DNA of 64,000 nucleotides from Glycomyces sp040645615 (GTDB lineage: Bacteria; Actinomycetota; Actinomycetes; Mycobacteriales; Micromonosporaceae): positions 1 through 64,000 of the forward strand of contig NZ_JBEYYO010000005.1 of assembly GCF_040645615.1 (NCBI RefSeq). Direction: 5' to 3'. The translations under genes and the position numbers were made by a program. This document shows, one piece after another, positions 36,391 through 43,584 of this stretch. Position 1 is the first letter of the stretch, and every line of letters begins with the position of its first letter. Below the pieces are notes generated by a model. It was not told the DNA's origin. It was given only the letters and a program-made list of their open reading frames with translations, and searched no databases.

Positions 36391-37137
36391 ATGGACAAGA
36401 GAACTGCACTCATCACCGGAGCGAACAAGGGCATCGGCCTGGAGATCGCGCGCGGCCTCGGCGAGCGGGGCCTGCGGGTCCTCGTCGGGGCCCGCGACAC
36501 AGGACGCGGCGAGGCGGCCGCGGCGCTGCTGCGCGGGGAGGGCCTGGACGCGGTGTTCGTCCACCTGGACGTCACCGACGAAGCGACGATCGCCGTGGCC
36601 GCCCAGCGGATCGCGAGCGAGTTCGGGGGCCTGGACGTGCTGGTCAACAACGCCGGGGTCGCGCTGGGCGAGATCGGCGACCACACCAGCGACATGGCCA
36701 CGGCCACTGCCCGGGCGGTCTTCGAGACCAATGTCATCGGGGTCATCGCGGTGACGAACACGCTGCTGCCGCTGCTGCGCGAGTCGGAGGCCGGGCGGAT
36801 CGTGAACGTCTCCAGCGAGGTCGGCTCGTTCGGTTTCATGACCGATCCTGAGCAGCCGTTCGCGGGGATGGAGGTGGGCGCCTACGGGGCTTCGAAGTCG
36901 GCGCTGAACATGATGACCATCTCCTACGCCGTCGAGCTCAAGGACTCCACGGTGAAGGTCAACGCGATGACCCCGGGCTACACCAAGACCGACTTCAACC
37001 ACAACACCGGCTGGCGCTCCCCGCAAGAGGCCGCGAAGGTCGCGATCGACCTGGCCCTCATCGGCGAGGACGGCCCCTCGGGCGGGTTCTTCCAGGAGGG
37101 CCTGGACTACCACGCGGACACGAAGGTCCCCTGGTAG
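36391..37137 (+). CDS. SDR family oxidoreductase
   Basis: This 248-aa classical short-chain dehydrogenase has the cofactor motif TGANKGIG (residues 9-16), NNAG (86-89), catalytic S141 and the YxxxK pair Y165/K169. The basic residues after strand two favour NADPH. The C-terminus (GPSGGFFQEGL) resembles carbonyl-reductase-like proteins that partner MmyB-type regulators. It starts soon after CAGGCT, a possible leaderless -10. Confidence 0.92.
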   Translation: MDKRTALITGANKGIGLEIARGLGERGLRVLVGARDTGRGEAAAALLRGEGLDAVFVHLDVTDEATIAVAAQRIASEFGGLDVLVNNAGVALGEIGDHTSDMATATARAVFETNVIGVIAVTNTLLPLLRESEAGRIVNVSSEVGSFGFMTDPEQPFAGMEVGAYGASKSALNMMTISYAVELKDSTVKVNAMTPGYTKTDFNHNTGWRSPQEAAKVAIDLALIGEDGPSGGFFQEGLDYHADTKVPW

Positions 37138-37154
37138 ATCGACCGTCGAGCCTT

Positions 37155-37195
37155 TAGGTGGTGCGAGTGCCGCACCGCGACCCCGGCAAGCCGAA
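37155..37195 (-). pseudogene. DUF397 gene remnant
   Basis: On the minus strand this stretch reads GVAVRHSHH in a frame with no start, no remaining family motifs and an early end. The DNA GTGCGAGTGCCGCACCGCGA is nearly identical to the matching part of the two intact DUF397 genes at 37575 and 37828. It looks like the leftover of a third tandem copy. Confidence 0.6.
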
Positions 37196-37266
37196 GGTCA
37201 ACGCACGCAGTGTGAGACTGCCGGGCAACCAACCCCGACGAGGACGCCAGCAGCGCCAGGACGACA

Positions 37267-37323
37267 AGTTATCCACAGCCCCAGGCTTGAACGTGTCACC
37301 TGCTCACGGAGTTATCCACAGCC
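37267..37323 (+). promoter_or_regulatory. Pair of consensus DnaA boxes in direct repeat
   Basis: The 14-mer AGTTATCCACAGCC occurs at 37267-37280 and 37310-37323. Each copy contains TTATCCACA, the strict DnaA box, in the same orientation 43 bp apart (about four helical turns). The following 60 bp are A+T-rich for this genome. No replication gene is near, so they may titrate DnaA, or regulate, rather than initiate replication. The rest of the 437-bp gap holds no gene. Confidence 0.6.
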
Positions 37324-37492
37324 AAAAAGTTTTCCTTGAGGCTGTTGACTTTCTGTGTAAAGCTTGCCCCAGTTTTGGTGTAGGTAGGCGGTGAGTAGGG
37401 GAACCGCGCGGACCGCCACAAGACTCGGGCGCGGGGTGGCTCCCGCGTCCGGGCACCTCCACCAGACCGCGCAGCGCACAACTGGATACGAA

Positions 37493-37528
37493 GCGAGGGC
37501 CGGAGCCCCGCCAGGCCCCGGCCCTCGC
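37493..37528 (-). terminator. Terminator after the DUF397 genes
   Basis: An 11-bp stem (GCGAGGGCCGG with CCGGCCCTCGC) with a 14-nt loop lies 47 bp past the last DUF397 stop. Confidence 0.6.
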
Positions 37529-37574
37529 TCACACACACGACATCGGGGATCAGCGGATGCCCACGGTCGATCGG

Positions 37575-37814
37575 TCAGCTGGTGAAGTCGAACTCGCCGT
37601 CTTTGGCCCCGGCGAGGAAAGCGGACCACTCGGCCCGGGTGTAGACGATCACGGAACCTTCGGGGTGATGCGAGTGCCGCACCGCGACCCGTCCGGAGCC
37701 ATCAGCGAGGGGACCGGCCTCCACACACTGCCCGCCACCACTCTGACTGCGGGTGCTCTTCTGCCAGCGGATACCCGCCAGTTCAAGTGCGGTGAGCTGC
37801 TGTTCGGTCGCCAC
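37575..37814 (-). CDS. DUF397 protein, copy 2
   Basis: This 79-aa protein carries the DUF397 pattern: WQKSTRS at the start, CVEAGPLADGSGRVAVRHSH in the middle and an EWSAFLAGAKDGEF end. The GTG start at 37814 has GGAGG upstream. DUF397 proteins are small partners of Scr1/WhiJ-like XRE regulators in actinobacteria and can act as their antagonists. It follows the other DUF397 gene after 13 bp and is nearly identical to it through the middle. Confidence 0.88.
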   Translation of the reverse strand: MATEQQLTALELAGIRWQKSTRSQSGGGQCVEAGPLADGSGRVAVRHSHHPEGSVIVYTRAEWSAFLAGAKDGEFDFTS

Positions 37815-37827
37815 GGGGGCCTCCGGG

Positions 37828-38073
37828 TTACTCGGTGAAGTCGAACTCGCCATCCCTGGCTCCAGCCAAGAACGCAGTCCATTCTCCCCGGGTGTACACG
37901 ATCACGGAACCCTCAGGATGATGCGAGTGCCGCACCGCGACCCGCCCCGAGCCATCAGCGAGGGGACCGGCCTCCACACAGCTTCCGCCGTTATTGGTGC
38001 TGCGAGTGCTGATGCGCCATCGGATACCGGCCAGCTCTTCGCCCGAGAGCTCTTGCCTGGTGCCGGTCGTCAT
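37828..38073 (-). CDS. DUF397 protein, copy 1
   Basis: This 81-aa protein shows WRISTRS, then the CVEAGPLADGSG core shared with copy 2, then EWTAFLAGARDGEFDF. Its ATG overlaps the regulator's stop by one base (TGATG), and GGGAG lies in the regulator's last codons, so the pair is translationally coupled. Together with the XRE gene it resembles WhiJ/BldB-type or Scr1 switch modules. No toxin domain is visible. Confidence 0.9.
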   Translation of the reverse strand: MTTGTRQELSGEELAGIRWRISTRSTNNGGSCVEAGPLADGSGRVAVRHSHHPEGSVIVYTRGEWTAFLAGARDGEFDFTE

Positions 38074-38936
38074 CACTTGATCTCCCTCAAAACGGCTTTG
38101 ATCAGGGCATTCGATTGCTCGGGGTTGAGCGCGCTCCTCCACAGATCCTCCCACGCACGCTCGAAGCGCTCGACGCGAGGTGCTTCGATGTACAAGCCTC
38201 CACCCAGCGATTCGACATAGGCGACGCTGGACAGCTCATACGGCATTTCGAACAGTGTGAAGCTGCCAAGGTGCCCTGAGTGGGGGCCGTGATCGGTGGG
38301 CATGACCCGGATTTCGACATTGTCGCTCTCGCCGACTTCGACTAGACGCTCAAGCTGCTCCCGCATGACCTTCAGCCCGCCGATGGGGCGGTGAAGCACA
38401 TGTTCCTCGATCAACGCCGCGAACGGCTTGGAGTGTTCGCCGCTAAGCACACGTTGGCGTGCAACCCGAAGCTCAAGCCACTGCGCGATCTGTTCCTCAG
38501 ATTCGGTGTCCTTCTCGGCGTTGCGGATCACAGCTTCGGCGTAGCTGGGAGCCTGGAGGAGACCGTGGAGAACCAACGCTTGATACTCACAGATGCGTTC
38601 CGCGCGCGATTCTAGCCACGGAACATTGATGAAATCGTCCACAACCGCTGTGGCGTAGGGGTCCCACCAGTCGGTTCGCCACAGGTCTTCGCATAGCTGC
38701 ATTACACCCGCGCGGGTTGACTCGTCTGAGACCCGATAGAAGGTGAGCAGCGCGATGACATCGCTGCGGCGGATCGGGTATTCGCCGTTCTCGTACCTGC
38801 TCAACACCGATCCGTCGCGCTGGATGAAGTCGGCAGCCTCATTGAGGTTGTAGCCCTTGGCCTTGCGAAGGTCACGAAGGATCTTGCCGAGCCACTGCGA
38901 CCGCAGGCTGGGTTCCGGTCCGGGTTTGCGTGCCAT
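38073..38936 (-). CDS. Scr1-type XRE regulator (HTH plus DUF5753)
   Basis: The 287-aa protein has an N-terminal helix-turn-helix (residues 15-70: LGKILRDLRKAKGYNLNEAA, VLSRYENGEYP) and the C-terminal DUF5753 domain (EYQALVLHGLLQAPSYAEAV, MPTDHGPHSGHLGSF). This is the common actinobacterial partner of DUF397. The ATG at 38936 follows GGGAGGTCGC; the reading to 38996 would translate the operator. It heads the XRE-DUF397-DUF397 operon, whose promoter holds strong dyads. Confidence 0.93.
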   Translation of the reverse strand: MARKPGPEPSLRSQWLGKILRDLRKAKGYNLNEAADFIQRDGSVLSRYENGEYPIRRSDVIALLTFYRVSDESTRAGVMQLCEDLWRTDWWDPYATAVVDDFINVPWLESRAERICEYQALVLHGLLQAPSYAEAVIRNAEKDTESEEQIAQWLELRVARQRVLSGEHSKPFAALIEEHVLHRPIGGLKVMREQLERLVEVGESDNVEIRVMPTDHGPHSGHLGSFTLFEMPYELSSVAYVESLGGGLYIEAPRVERFERAWEDLWRSALNPEQSNALIKAVLREIK

Positions 38937-38952
38937 GCGACCTCCCGTCGCA

Positions 38953-39007
38953 GCGTGTCGCATACCCGACACGCCGACATTTTTCCTTCGACACAAACTT
39001 GTGCCAA
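38953..39007 (-). promoter_or_regulatory. Promoter and operator dyads of the XRE-DUF397 operon
   Basis: On the minus strand TTGGCA (39007-39002), a 17-bp spacer and AAAAAT (38984-38979) form a promoter. Just downstream, perfect 8-bp arms GCGTGTCG and CGACACGC with a 6-bp spacer (38953-38974) cover the expected start of transcription. A second dyad, CACAA-AC-TTGTG (38992-39003), lies in the spacer. Further CGACA half-sites lie between. The layout indicates tight autoregulation. Confidence 0.65.
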
Positions 39008-39180
39008 CAGCATGGTTGTGTCATGATACCAACTAAGCATGAGAGGCTCATCGCGGGATTCCGGTGACAGGGTTCGCGGGATGGGACATTTCGTGTCCAC
39101 CAGAAAAAGCCGACCGGGGCGGGATCAGGTTCCTACGCCAGTGGCCCCGCCCCGGTCTCGTAGACAGCGGAGGTAGATCC

Positions 39181-39534
39181 GTGTCCAGAACCATTGTCGC
39201 GCACACACCCGACAATCCCAACCGAGATGGCCGCCCGGCAAGTCAACTCGTGCGCGGGACCTTCGGGGACCAGCAGCAGCACTTCACCGTCCGGGCCTCC
39301 TCCGAGACCGCGCCGGACTCGTTCCATGTCTCGGTGGCCGACAACCCGGCCGACCTCGTCCTGATCGTCTCCGGCCTGACCACCGGCCATCTGCACGCCA
39401 CCTGGGGCGAGGGCTGGCGGGCCTTCGCACCCGAGTGGAAGGCCTGGTTCGAAGACTGCGCGTTCGGCATCTTCTACAACGGCCGCGTCGCGGGCCGGCC
39501 CAGGCCCGGGCAGGTGAGGTTCTGTGAAGGATGA
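39181..39534 (+). CDS. Small hypothetical protein, first of a pair
   Basis: I do not recognise this 117-aa protein. It is soluble, without a signal peptide, and rich in aromatic and acidic residues in its second half (WGEGWRAF, EWKAWFEDCAFGIFYNG). The first half looks like alternating beta strands. The GTG at 39181 has CGGAGG ten nt upstream. It is divergent from the XRE-DUF397 operon (244 bp) and overlaps the next gene by 11 nt, so the two are probably made together. Confidence 0.65.
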   Translation: MSRTIVAHTPDNPNRDGRPASQLVRGTFGDQQQHFTVRASSETAPDSFHVSVADNPADLVLIVSGLTTGHLHATWGEGWRAFAPEWKAWFEDCAFGIFYNGRVAGRPRPGQVRFCEG

Positions 39535-39820
39535 ATCCGCCAAGTCCGACCCGCACCCCGACCAAGACGGCTGGCTCGGCGACTTCCGCCGGGGCCCGGC
39601 CGTGTTCTCGGTCCACCGGGAGCTGTCCGGGGCCCATCCGCTCGGCCCGTCCGACTACCGCATCGAATGCAACGACGGCGCCGGGCCTCGCCTGATCTGC
39701 CGCTTCACCGACGAACCCGAAGCCGTCCCCGAATGGCTCGGCGCGTGGCGCGGCGACCAATGGTGCCCGTGGATCCTCGCCCAAGCCCACCGGCTCATCG
39801 CCGCACCCGAGAACACCTGA
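39524..39820 (+). CDS. Small hypothetical protein, second of a pair
   Basis: This 98-aa protein is not recognised. It is soluble, with a tryptophan-rich C-terminal half (VPEWLGAWRGDQWCPW) and an Asp-rich start. The GTG start lies 11 nt inside the upstream gene with AGGTGAGG ahead of it, giving strong coupling. A hairpin terminator follows. The two proteins share the WxxGW/WKAW and WLGAW style but no clear homology that I can see. Confidence 0.6.
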   Translation: MKDESAKSDPHPDQDGWLGDFRRGPAVFSVHRELSGAHPLGPSDYRIECNDGAGPRLICRFTDEPEAVPEWLGAWRGDQWCPWILAQAHRLIAAPENT

Positions 39821-39847
39821 AGAACAGCGACACACCGCGACAGGCGC

Positions 39848-39872
39848 AGGGCCCGGGCTTCGCCCGGGCCCT
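39848..39872 (+). terminator. Terminator after the hypothetical pair
   Basis: An 11-bp perfect stem (AGGGCCCGGGC with GCCCGGGCCCT) with a TTC loop. Confidence 0.8.
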
Positions 39873-39959
39873 CGTCTCGCGGAGGCGCGGCGGGTGGAAG
39901 TGGCTGGAGTGGAATAGGCTCGCCGGGCCTTTACACCACCCGTTCGAAGGGAATCCATT

Positions 39960-40757
39960 TTGAGCGCCCCTGTTTCAAGACCCGAGGCGACCGGTTCGCC
40001 TTGGGTCCCGCTCGTCGTGTTCGTGCTCGCGTCGTTCGTGTTCTCCGGGGTCCTGGGCGTCGTCCAGGGCCTGTCCGGGGTCGACGCGGAGCTGTTGACG
40101 TTCGCGCAGTTCGGTCCCGCGCTCGGGGCCGCGTTGACGTGGATCGCGTTCCGCAAGCGGCTGCGCGCGTTCATGCCCGAAGCGGTGTCGGGTCGCCAGG
40201 TCGGCGCGCACACCGTCCTGATGGTCCTCGCGGTCGCGGTGTTCGCCGCGATCAGCGTCGCTCTGGTGCTCGCGACCGGCGGTGAGATCGAAGGCGTCGC
40301 AGCCGTGGCCGGTTCGCCGTTCGTGCTGTACCTGGTGTTGCAGCTGGTCGGAGCGACCGGCGAGGAGATCGGGTGGCGCGGTTTCATGCAGCCCGCGCTC
40401 GAATCGCGGATGCGCCGGTTCACCGCCGCGCTGGCCACCGGCGCGGTCTGGGCAGTGTGGCACGTGCAGATCTTCACCGCGGGCCCGGCCGTGGCCGGGG
40501 CGTTCATCGTCTCGACGCTGGCGTTCTCGGTGCTGTTGGCGTTCATGGGCAACGGCTCGGCGTGGCAGCGGATCCTCACCGCCGCGATCGGGCACTGGCT
40601 CATCAACGTCTCACTGCACACCGTGGCCGGCGAGCGCGTCAACGAGTCGCCGCAGGTCTACATCACCGTGGCCGCGGGCGTGGTCACCGCAGCGGTGTTC
40701 CTGGCGCTGTTCGCCGCGGCGCAGCGCAAGCGTCGCGCCAAAGCCGTCCCGGCGTAA
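39960..40757 (+). CDS. CPBP family intramembrane glutamic protease
   Basis: The 265-aa protein has about eight membrane segments and the CPBP/CAAX motifs: EEIGWRGF (E135, E136, R140), a His in VWHVQIF (H168) and a last His in IGHWLINV (H212). The family includes bacteriocin-immunity and CAAX-like processing proteins; the substrate here is unknown. The TTG start is preceded by GAAGGGA. Copies of a GGCCCTCGTCTCGC repeat lie on both sides of the gene. Confidence 0.88.
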   Translation: MSAPVSRPEATGSPWVPLVVFVLASFVFSGVLGVVQGLSGVDAELLTFAQFGPALGAALTWIAFRKRLRAFMPEAVSGRQVGAHTVLMVLAVAVFAAISVALVLATGGEIEGVAAVAGSPFVLYLVLQLVGATGEEIGWRGFMQPALESRMRRFTAALATGAVWAVWHVQIFTAGPAVAGAFIVSTLAFSVLLAFMGNGSAWQRILTAAIGHWLINVSLHTVAGERVNESPQVYITVAAGVVTAAVFLALFAAAQRKRRAKAVPA

Positions 40758-40770
40758 CGCCGACCCGGCG

Positions 40771-40981
40771 ACCGGCCCTCGTCTCGCGGAGGTGGGCTCG
40801 CGGCGGCGGCCTTCAGCTCGGTCGCAACCGACCGGCCCTCGTCTCGAGAAGGTGGGCTCGCGGCGGCGGCCTTCTACTCGGTCGTTCCCGACCGGCCCTC
40901 GTCTCGCGGAAGCGGGCTCGCGGCGGCGGCCTTCAACTCGGTCGTTCCCGACCGGCCCTCGTCTCGCAGAGGCGGGGGCCG
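40771..40981. repeat. 60-bp tandem repeat, about 3.5 copies
   Basis: Units begin ACCGGCCCTCGTCTCG at 40771, 40831, 40891 and 40951, period exactly 60 bp, with about 90% identity; the last is partial. Each contains GGGCTCGCGGCGGCGGCCTT. The motif GGCCCTCGTCTCGCGGAGG also occurs once before the CPBP gene (39866-39884). The array fills the gap between the CPBP and SDR genes and ends ten bases before the SDR -10 box. Confidence 0.92.
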
Positions 40982-41002
40982 CCGCGTCGATAGACTCCCC
41001 CG

Positions 41003-41782
41003 ATGAGCGAGGAACGATCGGCTTCGGGGCCAACGGCACTGGTCACCGGCGCGGGATCGGGGATCGGGGCTGCGTTCGCGCGGGCCCTTGCGGGCGAGGG
41101 GTATCGGCTGGTCCTGGTCGATCGCGACGAGGCGCGGCTGAAGGCCGTCGCGGGCGAGTTCGGCGCGGAGACGGTAGTCGCCGACCTGACCGCCGAAGCC
41201 GACCTCGCGCGCGTCGAAGCGCGGTGCCGCGAAGGCGTGGACCTGCTGGTCAACAACGCCGGGTTCGGGCATCCCACCGAGTTCCTCGCCACCCCGGTCG
41301 AGGCCGAGATCGCGATGGCCCGGCTCCACATGGAGGTGGTGCTGCGCCTGACGCTCGCCGCGCTGCCATCCATGATGGAGCGACGCAGTGGCGGCGTCAT
41401 CAATCTCGCCTCGGTGCTCGGGTTCTTTCCGAGTTCGACCTATTCGGCCAGTAAGTCGTGGGTCGCGAATTTCAGTCGGTCGGCGGCCCGGAGCACGCTT
41501 CCTGCGAATGTCGCCGTCACCGCGCTGTGCCCCGGTTTCACCCGCACCGCCTTCCACGACAGCGCCGGGATGGACATGACCGGCATCCCCCGCTTCCTGT
41601 GGCTCGATGCCGACACGGTCGTCGCCACCGCGCTGCGGGACTGGCGAAGAGGCAGGTCGCTGAGCATCCCCGGGTGGCAGAACAAGACCATCGTGGCCCT
41701 GGCCCGCCTCCTACCGATGCGGCTGGTCGACCGGATCATGACCACCTCCGGCAAGCGCCCCCTGGCCGTCCGGGCCCGGTGA
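41003..41782 (+). CDS. SDR family oxidoreductase
   Basis: This 259-aa short-chain dehydrogenase of the DltE/YohD-like cluster has TGAGSGIG (residues 15-22), NNAG (84-87), S137 and Y147xxxK151. A membrane-associating C-terminal stretch (KTIVALARLLPMRLVDRIM) is typical of this subgroup. The substrate is unknown. TAGACT (40991-40996) ends 6 nt before the ATG, with no ribosome binding site, so the mRNA is probably leaderless. Confidence 0.9.
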   Translation: MSEERSASGPTALVTGAGSGIGAAFARALAGEGYRLVLVDRDEARLKAVAGEFGAETVVADLTAEADLARVEARCREGVDLLVNNAGFGHPTEFLATPVEAEIAMARLHMEVVLRLTLAALPSMMERRSGGVINLASVLGFFPSSTYSASKSWVANFSRSAARSTLPANVAVTALCPGFTRTAFHDSAGMDMTGIPRFLWLDADTVVATALRDWRRGRSLSIPGWQNKTIVALARLLPMRLVDRIMTTSGKRPLAVRAR

Positions 41783-41787
41783 CGCGG

Positions 41788-41810
41788 AAGGCCCCGCGAT
41801 GCGGGGCCTT
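41788..41810 (+). terminator. Terminator after the SDR gene
   Basis: A 10-bp perfect stem (AAGGCCCCGC with GCGGGGCCTT) with a GAT loop, lying between the SDR gene and the convergent tRNA gene. It could stop transcription from either side. Confidence 0.8.
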
Positions 41811-41815
41811 CTCGG

Positions 41816-41889
41816 TAGGGCAGGCAGGACTTGAACCCGCGACCCAGGGATTATGAGTCCCCTGCTCTAACCAGCTGAGCTACTGCCCC
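41816..41889 (-). tRNA. tRNA with CAT anticodon (Met elongator or Ile2)
   Basis: 74 nt fold into a standard cloverleaf. The acceptor GGGGCAG pairs with CTGCCCT (one G-T), the D-arm is GCTC/GAGC, and the anticodon loop is CTCATAA. The T-arm is GCGGG with TTCAAGT and CCTGC, and the discriminator is A. CCA is not encoded. Anticodon CAT could mean elongator Met or, after TilS modification, Ile2. It is not initiator-like, since the anticodon stem lacks three consecutive G-C pairs next to the loop. Confidence 0.93.
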
Positions 41890-42069
41890 GAGCGGGCAAT
41901 ATCGTCTCACACCCGGCGGTCGCCCGGTGGCCCCAGGGCCGCGGGCCCGGCCGCTGACACGCGATGTTCACAGGCACCGCATCGTCCGGCAACGGAGTCG
42001 TGGCACACGAGCGAGCCGCCGCCGTCCCCAGCGGTAACATCTGGGCCACATTTGCAACGGTTCTATAAC

Positions 42070-42096
42070 GAGACCCGTGTTTGTAAGCCAGGTCTC
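42070..42096 (+). promoter_or_regulatory. Dyad in the liv operon leader
   Basis: GAGACC (42070-42075) and GGTCTC (42091-42096) are perfect inverted arms 15 nt apart, about 90 bp before livH, in the 298-bp gap after the tRNA. It could be an operator or an RNA hairpin; the promoter itself is not clear to me. Confidence 0.35.
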
Positions 42097-42187
42097 TTTA
42101 AGATCCGACTCACTCCCGCCTTTTTCGTGTTTCTCGAACGTTCCACGGAGGCGGGTTCCGACGCCCGAAACCTCCCGAGGGGGCCCA

Positions 42188-43573
42188 TTGAGACGTGCAG
42201 TGTTGTTGATGTCGGCTGCGTTCGCCGGCCTGTTGCTGGGGTTGGGGGTGAACAGCAGCGCGGTGGCGCAGGATGCCTTCGGCGTCCGCGGCACCCTGGA
42301 GAACCAGCAGGACGAACCCATCGCAGGGGTCTCCATCACCGTGACCGACGCGACCGGCAACGAAGTCGCCACCGCCCAGAGCGCCGAAGACGGCACCTGG
42401 GCCATCCCGCTCGAATCCGGCGGGACCTACACGGTCACGCTCGACGAGTCGACCCTGCCCGACGGGCTGCTGGTCCGCAACGGCCGGCCGCAGCTCGAAG
42501 TCGAGGTCAGCTCCGACCGGACCGTCCTGTTCCCGCTCGACACGCAGCTGGCCGAGGGCGTCACGCCCCAGGACCCCGGCGAGTCCACCACCGGCGAGGA
42601 CGGGGCCACCAGCGCCCCTGAAGACGAAGACAGCGCAGACCCCGACGAGGCCGCCGACGGCGAGGCCCTCGGCGAGATCGAGGACGAGAGCGGCGCGACC
42701 CGCGTCGTCAGCCTCCTCGTCTCCGGCCTCCACTTCGGCCTGATGATCGCCCTGGCGTCCGTGGGCCTGTCCATGGTCTTCGGCACCACCGGCCTCACCA
42801 ACTTCTCCCACGGCGACCTGGTGACCTTCGGCGGCGTCATGGCGCTGCTGTTCAACATCACCTTCGGCCTGCCCGTGTGGCTCGCGGCCATCGCCGCGGT
42901 CGTCCTAGGCGCCGCCTTCGGCTGGGCCCAAGACGCGGGGCTGTGGAAACCGCTGCGCAAACGCGGCACCGGCCTGGTCACGATGATGATCATCTCGATC
43001 GGCGTGGCGATGCTCATCCGCTACGCCACCTTGTTCTTCGTCGGCGGCGAACGCCAGCGCTACAACGAGTACGTGGGCCAGAAGCCCTGGGACTTCGGCT
43101 GGCTCGTGGTGACTCCCAAGGAGGTCGTGACCGGCTCGATCGCTCTGGTGGTGTGCATCCTGGTCGGCTTGGCGCTGGTGTTCACCAGGCTCGGCAAGGC
43201 GACCCGCGCGGTCGCCGACAACCCGGCCTTGGCGTCCTCGACCGGCATCGACACCAACAAGGTCATTCGCCTGGTGTGGATGATCGGCGGCGCTCTGGCG
43301 GCGATGTCGGGCGTGTTCCTGTCGATCAGCGATGGCGTCAAGTTCGACATGGGCCAGCACCTGCTGCTGCTGATCTTCGCCTCGGTGGTCCTCGGCGGCC
43401 TCGGTACCGCGTTCGGCGCGTTCCTCGGCTCGATGATCATCGGGGTGTTCGTGCAGATGTCGACCCTCGTGGTCGCGCCCGAGCTCAAGTACGTCGGCGC
43501 GCTGGCCATCCTCATCATCATCATGCTCACCAGACCCCAGGGCATCCTGGGCCGACGCGAACGAATCGGTTAG
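42188..43573 (+). CDS. livH: Branched-chain amino acid ABC permease LivH with extra N-terminal domain
   Basis: The 461-aa permease takes up Leu/Ile/Val-type substrates. The C-terminal 290 residues are standard LivH (GLTNFSHGDLVTFGG, ADNPALASSTGIDTNKV). Uniquely for the class, residues 1-28 are a signal peptide. Residues 30-125 form a carboxypeptidase-regulatory-like beta sandwich (PIAGVSITVTDATGNEVATA, GTYTVTLD), and 130-165 are an acidic linker. The TTG start is preceded by GAGGGGG. A standard LivH has about 290 residues. Confidence 0.88.
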   Translation: MRRAVLLMSAAFAGLLLGLGVNSSAVAQDAFGVRGTLENQQDEPIAGVSITVTDATGNEVATAQSAEDGTWAIPLESGGTYTVTLDESTLPDGLLVRNGRPQLEVEVSSDRTVLFPLDTQLAEGVTPQDPGESTTGEDGATSAPEDEDSADPDEAADGEALGEIEDESGATRVVSLLVSGLHFGLMIALASVGLSMVFGTTGLTNFSHGDLVTFGGVMALLFNITFGLPVWLAAIAAVVLGAAFGWAQDAGLWKPLRKRGTGLVTMMIISIGVAMLIRYATLFFVGGERQRYNEYVGQKPWDFGWLVVTPKEVVTGSIALVVCILVGLALVFTRLGKATRAVADNPALASSTGIDTNKVIRLVWMIGGALAAMSGVFLSISDGVKFDMGQHLLLLIFASVVLGGLGTAFGAFLGSMIIGVFVQMSTLVVAPELKYVGALAILIIIMLTRPQGILGRRERIG

Positions 43574-43584
43574 GGGGCTTGGCG

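Noticed and set aside
37267..37323. Chromosomal origin of replication
   Set aside because: Only two DnaA boxes, no dnaA/dnaN genes and too little A+T-rich DNA; an actinobacterial oriC has many boxes.
37296..37629. Two overlapping minus-strand frames near the DnaA boxes
   Set aside because: They cross the DUF397 terminator and the repeats and look like translated noncoding DNA.
40771..40981. CRISPR array
   Set aside because: The repeats are contiguous with no unique spacers and no cas gene is near; it is a plain tandem repeat.
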